The notes below the pieces were generated by a model, which was given only the letters and a program-made list of their open reading frames with translations, was not told the origin of the DNA and made no database searches. Both the position numbers and the translations under genes were made by a program. Below are positions 45,088-56,023 of a stretch of 64,000 nt of DNA, in pieces. Every line of letters starts with the position of its first letter. Within the stretch, counting starts at the first letter, position 1. This DNA comes from Alitta virens (lineage: Eukaryota; Annelida; Polychaeta; Phyllodocida; Nereididae): assembly GCA_932294295.1 (NCBI GenBank), contig OW028575.1:37574253-37638252 (forward strand), given 5' to 3'.

Positions 45088-46608
45088 TAGGCATGACAGA
45101 AAGGCTCGCTACATAAGGTCATAAATTTGGGTCCGCTGTACTGTACTTTTTTCCTTTTATTTTTACTTTTTTGCTCTCCACCAATTGTTTTATTCTCCAC
45201 TGACATGTCTACAAAGCCTTGTTTCTGCTAAACAAGTCCTTCTGATTGCACTATGGACCCAACATAGCATTTTATTTGTCCAATATATAACTTTTATATA
45301 TCTGTAGATCATTATGATCTTTTATCTTTCCAATATAACTTCTCTCTGCAACGTAACATTTATATGACCTGTATACGTTCTATCTATTAAATATAACCTT
45401 TTTTCCCAGTCCAATAAAACTTTTTCTGCCCAATAAAACAATATACTGGGCAGTCAAATTATATGAATGAAAAGATCTGGATATTTCATATTTCATTAGA
45501 CCATATATTGAGAATCATTGATGTACATTCACCATGTAGACCTTTCTTTATTTCAATAACTCCTAATAAGTGATAAGACCAAGGCAACACAAAATCTGTA
45601 CCTTATATTCACAGAGGAGTTTCTTTAGTAATTATTTATATATATATTATATTTTACGGAGAGTTCTACGTGTGAAACTCATTTTACAAACTGTAAACAA
45701 TGAATAATCAGCAATATAATGTTGTTTCTCCATATAATTGCTTGTCTGGATGGAGATATCCAGGCATAAAACTACCCAAAATAGCGTGTCACAATGCAAT
45801 ATATAAAATGAGATCTTTCAGAACTAAGGAGTTTATATTTTTGGATGCTGCAAATGAAATGAGAATTATTGTGCCACAGGTTTTACTGAGTATCAGAAAG
45901 GTCAATTCAGTCAAGTTGACTTCAGAAATCTAGTTGAACTACGATGAGATCTTGCTAAAAGTACAGCCCATCACACACAAAAAAAAGCACAACCCATCTC
46001 AATATCTATCAAACATTTGTCATATTCTGCTATTTTAAATTTGTCCTGTTACGTGATAAGGTAATTTTAGCAGAGCTGACCACTATCAGTATATTCTTTA
46101 TTCTCAACTCAGCTGCTGTGAGCCAATCAGAATGCTTCATTCTCATCCATCATGGGTGCACATTGTATGTTGTACAGCAGCAAAGTATTTTACAATGCAC
46201 AGAGGCCCCTCTTTTGCGGTAAAATTATATTTTATAATCTTTCCTGATCCCACCAAACTCCATGTTGGACGCGCGGTACCCTATATTATAGGTATAGAAT
46301 ATATATACATAAACAAAGGAATTCTGGTTGTGCTCTGGCAATGTCTGGCGTCTACCTGTCAAGACTCCGCTAAGTTTTGTTTCAAGTGCCTCAAGAAGTT
46401 GGCATTGGATTTCAGATATTTTCACAGCATTACATCGTTTGCATAGCACCCACACACATATATATGGGAGAGTTCAATGGAAGCTTATGGTGCTATACAT
46501 ATTTAAAAATCCACATAATTATAGGCTCCTATATTTGGGATTAAGGTTGGGATTACGATTATACACAGCATGGTAAGGAGTCTTACTAAGAACATTCCAT
46601 TATACTCA
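45088..46608. other. No gene seen
   Basis: No supported gene. Confidence 0.4.
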
Positions 46609-46634
46609 ATGAATGAATGAATGAATGAATGAAT
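46609..46634. repeat. GAAT microsatellite
   Basis: A short (GAAT)n run preceding the longer array at 46721. Confidence 0.85.
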
Positions 46635-46720
46635 CATGGTTAGAGGTTACAAAGAACAGCACATTCCTTCCCAATGAATAAATGAAAGAATGATCTATAG
46701 AGAGCTATGACATCTATACA

Positions 46721-46781
46721 GAATGAATGAATGAATGAATGAATGAATGAATGAATGAATGAATGAATGAATGAATGAATG

Positions 46782-46825
<44 letters not shown>
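46721..46825. repeat. GAAT array switching to CAAT array
   Basis: (GAAT)n to about 46784, then (CAAT)n to 46825: a clean switch of repeat unit by one base. Confidence 0.93.
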
Positions 46826-47328
46826 TATGAATGAATCAGACGAGAGAGATTGATCGTTTCCCTGTATGAAAAGGTAAATAAAACTTCATCAAGATCCTAC
46901 ACTGAAGCTCATGCTCAAACTAGAAGTTGAATCTATGACATTGACGAAATCTGGCACGTGCCCAGACCACTGGACCACCAGCCCACAATGCCTAGGACAT
47001 GTGTGCCTGGGGACAATAATCTCCATTTTGACAGCAACTTGCTCGCCCATACCCTCAAGTGACTGACCAGACAGACGGTGGGCTGCCATCTTTCAGCTGT
47101 CACTGTAAATCTCTGTAGCTTTTTGGGGGCTGTAAATGTATATTAACTGAGCTGCCATCCAGTCTGTCAATTAGCAATCTCGATGTCAAACTTCTCAGAC
47201 ATATAAATCTATCTGTGGGAGTCTGGTCCTGCCACACTGGACAAACACTTGGAAATGATTGCTAATGCTACATTTATAACAACTGTGTTCGCATTGGCAG
47301 TATTGTCAACAGAATTGCATGCCGTAGG
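46826..47328. other. No gene; faint tRNA-like relic on minus strand
   Basis: Around 46955-46990 the minus strand reads GGGCTGGTGGTCCAGTGGTC, an A-box-like segment of a decayed SINE. Nothing else supported. Confidence 0.35.
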
Positions 47329-47430
47329 CTATCTATCTATCTTTCTTTCTATCTATCTATCTATCTTTCTATCTTTCTATCTATCTATCTATCTATCTTT
47401 CTATCTATCTATCTTTCTTTCTATCTATCT
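47329..47430. repeat. CTAT/CTTT microsatellite
   Basis: About 100 bp of CTAT with CTTT variants. Confidence 0.95.
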
Positions 47431-48585
47431 GAACTGCAACATCAGGCCCAAAATATTTTCACAAAAATCGTTATCTATAGTATTTATCTATTATAAATCT
47501 ATATAAATCTATAATTTCGTTTACACGGCCATTCAGCTTTTAAGGCCAGAAACTAAGGAAGGTCATAAATGTGTATCAATGTATATCAATGAAACTGACG
47601 GCTTAGCAATAGTTATAAACCATCCATTCGCTTGGCGATAAAGCTTTTATGAAGGGACTTCCACATATACTTCTCATATATCTAAACTTATCATACGAAG
47701 TGAGGTCTGGTGCGCTTCGGGAATATCATATTTCATCAATGTGCTCAACGTATGGAGCTATCAGTTTCTTACGTATAAACCGTCACTTGAAATTAGTGTC
47801 AGTATCACTTATGTTAGTAAGCGTAAGAGTATCAGACAAGGCGATGCTGTCTGAGCCATTATGGTAATTGCACTGACAGAAAGGTATACCTCCAAGCATG
47901 AAATAGCTCCCAAAAAAAAATTCAAAAGATAGATATTTAGAGGAATACCATCCTCACTATTAAGACAACTATATTTAGCACGAAGGGTGGTCTTAACGAC
48001 ACGGTTTTCTGTTTAAACAGAAAATAATAGATGATATTATTATATTTTATAGGCAGACATGATTTTTAATTCAAATTACAGATTCTTTCTCAAATCCAAA
48101 AACAACTTTATCATGATAATACCTCACACATACAAACTTTTCGTGTAAAATTTAAAAAAAGTGATGATATGATGTTATTATACTTTATTATGGGTTTTAC
48201 TGTAATAATGTGACAATATATTCTGCATATATTTAAAATGATAATTTAAATATTGTGCCAATATTTTGGTAATATCTGTGGGGAATATTATGTCACATAT
48301 TGCTGAAATGTTTTGCGAGTCCATGTTATCATCTTTTGACAACGCGTTCTACAATATTGAATGGCGATCATTTTTGGGAATAGAACTTGAAAACATGACT
48401 GACAAGTTTTTTTTGATGGGCCACGCTTTAATGTTATGACAACATTTTTCAGATGTTGTAGCATGAAAGACATCTTTGCTAAGGGGCCACCAAATCCTGA
48501 TATACATACCAAAATAATAAGCAATTTAAGACTATTTTAAATAATCTTCCTTTTAAAAGGCTCTGCATTTCCAATGCAATATGTA
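47431..48585. other. No gene seen
   Basis: No supported gene. Confidence 0.45.
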
Positions 48586-48660
48586 CTCCAGCAGTTGGTT
48601 CATATAAGCTAACTCCGTTTCAGACCCAGTAGCATTGGGACACTGACCTAGCAGACATTT
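48586..48660 (+). mobile_element. SINE-1 tail fragment
   Basis: TTGGTTCATATAAGCTAACT, then CAGACCCAGTAGCATTGGGA: the type I tail only. Confidence 0.6.
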
Positions 48661-49330
48661 CCACTACTGTGCTACTTTTCCTGAGCTGTACTATTACAGG
48701 ATTATTACAGTATGATTACTGCAGATTGGGGCCATCCTGCAGAACAGAAAACTACATCGGAGTCATCCCCAAGGACACATAATTGCCAGGGAGGCTAACT
48801 TGTGAGATGGACAAATTATGGCAAGTGATGAGATCTCTTCTGAAGGCACAAGAAAATTGGTCGAGAGGACAGTCCACAGTGCATTATCTTAAGCGCAGCA
48901 TTCAGCAAGAAGCTAGAATATTGCATAAAAGCCCCTAAAGGTTTCTAGGTAGCATGGGCTTATACGATTATTATTAACTAATTGTAACCCCACAATCAGT
49001 TCTGATACTATAGTAATAATAATATTTTATTAGGTTAGTCAACTTATTTAACAAGTCAGTAATTCTGGCTTTCTGGGCACCACCAAACAGCTATAATCTA
49101 AGTAAATCAGAGTTGTACTGAAGCCAAATTAATTGTGTTCTTGTTTATGAAGTCTCAGACAAGTGAGGTACCTCCACAAGATATCCTGGTGCAAGGTGCA
49201 TAGATCTAGTCAGCACTGGGTATCAATGCACAATTCACGCAAAAAGAGAGTTAGCTGTGTCTGTGACTGATTTTCAAAATATTATATTTATTAACTGGCG
49301 TAAACTACGGAGCCCCTAATAGGACATTGG
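48661..49330. other. No gene seen
   Basis: No supported gene. Confidence 0.45.
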
Positions 49331-49489
49331 TTTTTTTTTTTTTTTTTTTTTTTACAAATTGAGGGAACGAATTATAAATTGAGGGAACGATTTATGAATT
49401 GAGGGAACGATTTGTAAATTGAGGGAACAATTTATAAATTGAGGGACCGATTTATGAATTGAGGGAACGATTTGTAAATTGAGGGAACC
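49331..49489. repeat. T23 run plus 20-bp tandem repeat (6.5 units)
   Basis: A 23-base T run is followed within a few bases by units of exactly 20 bp of the form GAGGGAACGATTTRTRAATT, in register from 49361. It resembles a retroelement tail junction in mirror image, but no element body is recognised on either side. Confidence 0.9.
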
Positions 49490-50555
49490 AAGACCTCTAC
49501 TGAGCTAAGAGTGCAGTTGTTGAGTCAGTATGGAAATATACAGGCCCGAGAGAAGAAAAAGCCACACACACATAATATATAAGAGTTTCTAAAGCATCAG
49601 TTGCTTTCTCCTTGTGGACCTAATAATTGTCTGTCGACACCCCAGGGAGAAGACCAAATGGGGCCACTTCGCCTTCCTTGGCATAATCTACCACCCTCCC
49701 AAGAATAGACCACTTGAGCACGTACACAGTGGCCGAGTTTGTCTTATAAATATAGTATTATACCTGCCTTGAATTTCTGCTATTGTCAGATTTTATACTT
49801 TGTAAATTGAATTTGTTGCTGATATTTCATCTGGTTATGAGTTTAGTCATTAGATGCGAGATGCATGTGCCATGCCCTGAAAATTTCAACAGGTTTCAGC
49901 AGCAAATGTTATTAGTAAAATGAGTACGAAATATAATAATATTGGATCAAGTACAAGAAGAGGAGAGTTTCAAAGAAAAATTATAGATTTATCAGAACTG
50001 TGGCATATTTCTTCACGGTTAGTGCTTACCATAGCCTTTTATATAAATAAATATATATTTCAAATTACAGATTAATCTTTACAAAAAATTCAATTTACCT
50101 AGTGCAAAATCTGGCAAAAGCGGAAAATCAATGGAAAAATCCTAGGGAGCCCTATATATATAAACTAGTGTAAACTTCACATGAATTGTGCTACAGGTAG
50201 AAATGAATCCATTTCAATGAAATTTCCTTTGGTCAAAAGGGAAAACTAAAGTAAGTTAGGTTGAATCTGATAATATTTTCAAATTTGCCGGGCACCAGCC
50301 ACACTCTAACCTGCTTGTATAGCCCGGGCGTTGTCTTAGAAAATATTTTCTTCTAGCTACATATAGATGCACTAGGCCTATTGAAGATTAATTATGATAA
50401 ATTTTGCAGATTAAGTATTGCGAAATCATCTATTGAAAATGCCGTCGCAAATGTTGAAAAAATGTAAACATGTAGCCATCAACCCTGAATAAAGGCCACG
50501 CAAGCTGCAGTTGTTGGCTAACTGACTGACCCAGATTTTTTCATCTAAATTTAGA
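49490..50555. other. No gene seen
   Basis: No supported gene. Confidence 0.45.
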
Positions 50556-50707
50556 TCAGCAGCATGCAGGATTGGCAACATCAGATGAGGAGCCCTGCGA
50601 ATTCCTTGGAAAGGCGGGAACTGCAGCAGCCCCGAAAGCATCAATAGCTGTCAATATGAGCTACGGCATCAACCCTTGTTACTGCACAGCAGGCAGTCAG
50701 CTGATGG
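50556..50707 (+). CDS. Possible coding exon, unidentified
   Basis: A good acceptor (TTTTTTCATCTAAATTTAG) opens a frame reading QQHAGLATSDEEPCEFLGKA, then VNMSYGINPCYCTAGSQLM, ending at a donor-like GATG|GTGAGAC. The minus strand is also partly open here, so strand and reality are uncertain. Not a family I recognise. Confidence 0.2.
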
Positions 50708-50794
50708 TGAGACAAACAAATCCCAATCAAATGTTTACATTTTAAACTTTAGATTAAAGATCGTGCTTTCACTGAAGAAGATAAGCGTACTCAC

Positions 50795-50990
50795 CCTACG
50801 CCGATTCCATGGCAACCGAACGACAGCAGCGAGATGAGTGCGTACATCGTAGCGCAGCCAGCGACATATGAATGAAAAGGAGCGTCGTAAACTATGCATG
50901 ACGTCACAGCATGCCCCTTGTAGCGCCTCTTCCCATTCATTGGCGTCAATTAGATTAAGGGTCAGGGCGCCCAGACTGTTGGCAACAGGC
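50795..50990 (-). promoter_or_regulatory. Promoter-like patch with CRE and X-box half-site
   Basis: A GC-richer patch holding a perfect CRE (TGACGTCA, 50899-50906) and, on the minus strand, GGTTGCCATGG, an RFX X-box-like sequence. It ends at a consensus donor (GTAGG|GTGAGTAC, exon edge 50795). It could be the promoter and non-coding first exon of a gene running toward lower coordinates. No downstream coding exon is identified. Confidence 0.35.
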
Positions 50991-50999
50991 TCCTTCAAA

Positions 51000-51785
51000 G
51001 ATTGAGATTGGCCAACTGGCCCTATTTAGGCTTCTGGGGAGGGGGCAAAAATCGGTTGCCAGGTCAACAAACCCTCCACGGGGACCATCTAAAAGCACTT
51101 CAGCTTCAGGTCTACTCTCCAAAGCCTTTCCAACTATGCTGTTGAGCAGGACTCTTAGCTGACATCAAGTGAGAACATTGGCGCCACTTGGACTGGCAAA
51201 GTTGTAAATCATTCTGCATTTTACTTTAGAGCCTTGCTTATTTGACATGACATTTACCTAATAAAGTGTGACTTCATTGTTGACAATCGTTTGTGGTACC
51301 TTAGGGCCTATGGCAGCAGTGTGTACAACCAACGGGTCTATCACCTACAGCCAATGGTCCAATAACAACAGGCTATTATATTTAGATAAATATGTTACAC
51401 TGTCATTAGTGATATGAACTATAGTTAGCATGAAGGAAACTTTGGTTGAAGCTTAGAGAAGCATTTTTAACTTTCGACATACCCAAGTGCTAAAGTATAG
51501 ATGATCTATCAATCTATCTATCTATCTATCTATCTATTTATTTATAGCGATGAAAGTTCTGCAAACTTCGCGGCCTGGTTTGTTATCTTAATAAATGCAA
51601 GTTCTTTAACAATCCCTGGACATTAGGCTAGAATATTTAACCAATGCCTGGATAGAGGAAATTGCATTAATCAGAGAATACTTCCCATGGCATGCTTGTG
51701 ATTTAATAGGAAGTAGATATGAGGGACACCCCGTGGATAGAATACTTATAAGCAGTGCTGATAATAAAATTGTTAATATTACAGA
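51000..51785. other. No gene; short ATCT run
   Basis: No supported gene; a short (ATCT)n tract lies at 51509-51540. Confidence 0.45.
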
Positions 51786-51915
51786 TTTTTGAGGTGCCTT
51801 GTACTTGGAGTTTATGATCAACTAGGCCTAAAACATGTGGTTAATATGTAACATAGCGTGGACTCCAAGTATTATCATCTCATCCTTATGTCTGTGCGGC
51901 TGGTCATATAGCTGC
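51786..51915 (+). mobile_element. SINE-1 copy, diverged
   Basis: GAGGTGCCTTGTACTTGGAG, then GCGTGGACTCCAAGTATTAT, then CATCTCATCCTTATGTCTGT. Confidence 0.7.
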
Positions 51916-52759
51916 GGGCACGTTTAAACATATATGCGGCCCGACATTTCGACGAATATGAAAATCCCTGCTACATGTTTGTCATGGTTGTCAAGCGAGT
52001 GGTCACCTTACAAGATAATGACCACTGTATTTCTAAGGTTTTCACCGTTATACTTTGAAGTTTAGCTAAACCAAGGGCACTCAATTACCAGGAATTCATA
52101 TTTGACCAACTTTAGAGTGCCATAATATGAGTACTCAAAATAATTTGATAACTCTTTGATGAGAGTGTATTTGGAACATCAAAGTGTGGCTCGAGCGAGC
52201 GACACTTCAAATGACGTCTTGAAATGAGGAAATCCTGTTAAAGGGCCCCAAACTGAAAAATTCTGTCCGCTGATTTCCAAATGGCACATCTTCGTAAATA
52301 ATGGTTCGATTATTTTCAGTCTGTTTTCACTCACATGCTTTTATGGTAAGAAAAGAACATTGAAGTCCATAAAATTTGAATGTCCGCACCCCTACCTTTG
52401 TATACTGAAATTCTCATTGTGATCTACAAAATCTATAAAGAGCTCTCAAATCATTTTGTCAATAAAAATAAAATATGCTATGCAGATAATATCGAAAACA
52501 CTGTTCATGTATGGTTTGCAATTTTTGATGACCAGAAATAGGTGTGTCCTCACTTTTTTTAATAAAAAAATTACAACTGCGTTTAAGGATGACTTTCCAA
52601 CCTCCTTTAGAATAGAAATTTACAGGAAAATATTTATATTATTAATACCCGAAAGTGCTTAGATCAGTGAAATGCTTCATCAGAAAGAAGTAATCATTTA
52701 AAACTACTGCATTATACCTTGTTTTCTTAGTTTCAGTGATGCAAAAATCTTATGTACCC
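51916..52759. other. No gene seen
   Basis: No supported gene. Confidence 0.45.
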
Positions 52760-52767
52760 ATGCTGGC

Positions 52768-53729
52768 CAGGGTTGGACCTTAACCCGGGTTAAATCAATT
52801 TGGCCCAGCCCAGCGGATAAAACCAGGTAAAACCCAGGCAAAATGAGTTTAACCCGGGCAAAAGCAGGTTAAACCTGGCCAAAACCCTCCTACAAGCTCA
52901 ACGCATACAACAGTGACTATAAGGAAAAATAAAAGATTTGCTTTCTTAAATTGTACTTTAATGGCTATCATTGAGCTTTACACATCTTATGGGCATGAGT
53001 ATCAATCGAAGAATGCAATTCCTGAATTATAGTACAGGGTCATTCCATATGAACTCACCGAAATTCAGACAAACTTCCCAGGTCACCATCTCAAAATATT
53101 CTGCAAAAAATACCAGTTGTAGGACTATAAAATTAATGGAAAAATCCAAAATATCAGGTCTCCAGTGTCAATGGTTTAGAAGATACAGCAATTTGAAATT
53201 TTATTAATTTTTTGGGGAAAAGCCAAACGACATGAGTTTCCAAGTTCAGACGTCCATATCTCTCTTATTTTTCATAATGTAGGCATGAAATGTTGTACCT
53301 AGGGTAAAAATGTTATATTGAACCGCCATGACATGATCTGACCACTACCCCTGGCCAATGGGGTCAGGCCTTCAACTCAAAAAGGGTAAAATTCCGTTAT
53401 AATGATACAACCACCGTCAACCATGAGGGTTTGTTTATTCTTGAAATGGTCTGTACACATGAATTAAAGCTATAAAAAGTGACTGTTTTCACACTCCATA
53501 CGAATGGATATCATACCCTTTGAACAGAGGACAAGCCCATGTAATTGTTTTTGTTAGTTTGACAGCTCTGACCATGTGGGCCACATGAATAAATTATGAT
53601 AATACGCTGGATTTGCCTGGGGTACATGTCCTGGTTGGGTTTAGCCCACTTGGGGCAAAATGTCTATTTAGCCCAACCTGGGTTTAATACAGGGTTTAAC
53701 TTGTGGGTGGGTTGAATTTGCCAACCCGG
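52768..53729. mobile_element. hAT-type non-autonomous element
   Basis: The 8-bp direct repeat ATGCTGGC flanks it (52760-52767 and 53730-53737), the duplication length of hAT transposons. The termini CAGGGTTGG and CCAACCCGG are short imperfect inverted repeats, with a hAT-like CAGGGTTGG start. Both subterminal regions are filled with TTTAACCC/GGGTTAAA words. The middle (from GGGTCATTCCATATGAACTC at 53038) differs in character and may be a nested repeat. No transposase. Confidence 0.8.
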
Positions 53730-53956
53730 ATGCTGGCCACAGGATAGGTCTCCAAAACCTAACATTTATCAAAGACATCGAAGCAAAACTTGCAGCACGA
53801 TTAAACTATGTATTATAGTAAATAAGCAAATATTTATTAAAGTGACTTTGGTGCAAGTATAAACATGTACAATATCATATTAGATACTATTCCTTTGTAC
53901 GGACATTCAGTACAATAGACTGCAAATTCACTTGGCAAGCACTTTTGGACTACAAA

Positions 53957-54025
53957 ACTGGGAATCAAACCCAAGTAAACCAAATTAGCACAAGACACCT
54001 TAACCATTCGGCTATTCAGTAGCAA
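53957..54025 (-). repeat. tRNA-like SINE head relic
   Basis: On the minus strand, TAGCCGAATGGTTAAGGTGT (A-box-like) and CTTGGGTTTGATTCCCAG (B-box-like) lie about 30 bp apart. No acceptor stem, so not a tRNA gene. Confidence 0.4.
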
Positions 54026-54049
54026 GAACCAGTTGAATAAACAGAATTG

Positions 54050-55236
54050 CTACGTAACATGATTTGTTCTTAAGGACATCTCAAAACCTCCTGCTTTTCA
54101 GGCATGTCATTTCATGGAAATTCATTCTCATCTTTTCAATATTCTTCACATTGCTGTTGTGGGAAAATAATCCGAACAATGTCTTCTTCCTTCATATCGA
54201 GATTTTCACAAGTAATAATCATTGACATGACGCCAGGTATGACAAGATTAGTTCAATAATATGCAATATAATGTGCCTCTGAAATATTAATTGACAAAAG
54301 GGACCAGTTTTCAAAAAATTTCCTTTTTATTACATTACAAGATCTAAAATGTCCCACCCAGAATATACAATCTCATCATTATGGAGTCTCAAATGCTCCA
54401 TACAATTCCCTAATTAAATAACAACGGATATCAGCTAGACAAAGCAGCTTCACAGCTTCATTACTACACATAAATTATGGCCAAGAACAGTTTCATATTT
54501 ACACAATAATGTACAAAGGAGCAGTTTATAATATCAACTTCTGAATAATGGATGAATCAAAATGCAACTGAATGAGCCGAACTATTGTATCTGCTGAATG
54601 CTAACTTAAGACAAAGACTTCTTAATGCCAAACTGTCAGCAAAAATTAAATTCTAAGTATTAAACCAGCAATTATGCCCAACGAGGATTATTTCAATTGC
54701 AGTTTGTTTGAAGAACATAATACTTTAATCTAGAGAACTATAATCAACATATCAGTAATGTTTCATCTGAATAAAAAGCCAACATGTAGCAGACATTGAG
54801 TATATCCACATAAGTGAAGCATCACATCACAAAGAGCTTGTGAATATTACTTTAGATTCAGCACTTAAGACACCAAGTTATAGAGACACTCCAAACAGGC
54901 CATATATATGAGGAAGAATCACAGAATTTCATGGATCTGGTGGGGATAGGTGTTTGATATGGCATCATCTGGATTTAAACCCTTTCGAGACAGCACCTAT
55001 TGTCACTGAAGATTAAAACAGTGACAAGTAGGCTTGAAGTAGCATGCATGCATAGCGAGTGACAGAAACAAGAACATTTCATCAAAAACATAGTTTGATT
55101 AACATTTGTCAAATCTTATCACCTCACAACTCATTTTATAACATCAACATTTAACAACTGGACATTCGCCAAAAAGACACTGCTTATAACAATGCGTAAC
55201 AACGTTGGAAACTGTTTTGCTGTGTTCTGCAAGTCG
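54050..55236. other. Region downstream of Pelota, no gene seen
   Basis: AT-rich; no supported gene. It could include a longer form of the Pelota 3' UTR. Confidence 0.4.
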
Positions 55237-55242
55237 TTTATT
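55237..55242 (-). terminator. Possible Pelota polyadenylation signal
   Basis: The first AATAAA on the minus strand after the Pelota stop codon, giving a 3' UTR of about 780 nt. ATTAAA variants occur somewhat closer to the stop. Confidence 0.4.
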
Positions 55243-55672
55243 TTACATTTTTCTCAGTGACACATTAGTGTCACATACTCAATGAAAGATTAGCTCAATT
55301 GATCAACAAATTCATTAAATCACATCCTTTACTTCTTCAAGTGCTCTTAAGTCATGCCATTAATACATGAATAGTGTAATACCAATTGAAAATAACAAGG
55401 CATTTAATTTAACAAAACAACCTTAACACAGCTACATTAGCTTTCTAAAACCTCAGAAATTAGCAAAAATTATGATATTAGCAGTAAAACGCTTATTATT
55501 TCCGTAATGATGGTCAGATCTGTAAAAAGCACGATTCAACACAAATTCTATTCCGTGCAATTAGCTATCTAAAACCCATACAAACTTGTGGTTCTGGCAA
55601 GTAATGGACATATATATACCCACAATATAGTTGATTAGTAAATGGTTCTTTTAGATTACTTTTGTGTGAAAT

Positions 55673-55693
55673 CCCCCCCCCCCCCCCCCCCAA
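55673..55693. repeat. C homopolymer in the Pelota 3' flank
   Basis: A run of about 20 C within the presumed 3' UTR. Confidence 0.9.
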
Positions 55694-56023
55694 AACTACC
55701 TCTGGCCAGCAAAGCACTCTGACTGTCAAAATAGCATTACATGTATTCACTTCCTAATAGACAGACTCTAGAAAATGCTGTTCACTGATACCTGAGACAG
55801 TTCTACATTAAACTACATTATACTGTCTCGCTTTTTTACAAGCAAGTTTCATAAACTTGACTCACACACACATTACCAAGTGAAGAACCCATTGCGAAGC
55901 ACTGGGCAAGACATTATAATACTTTTCTCAAGTGTCCATATTCAATAAATAATAAATACACAAAGAGGGCCTAAATAGCAATCCTAAGAGTACATCAACA
56001 TGTACACAAACACTTTTCTATCA

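Noticed and set aside
44961..45206. Minus-strand open frame over the CRE pair
   Set aside because: No domain, no splice context, and it contains the two CRE palindromes; coding is not supported.
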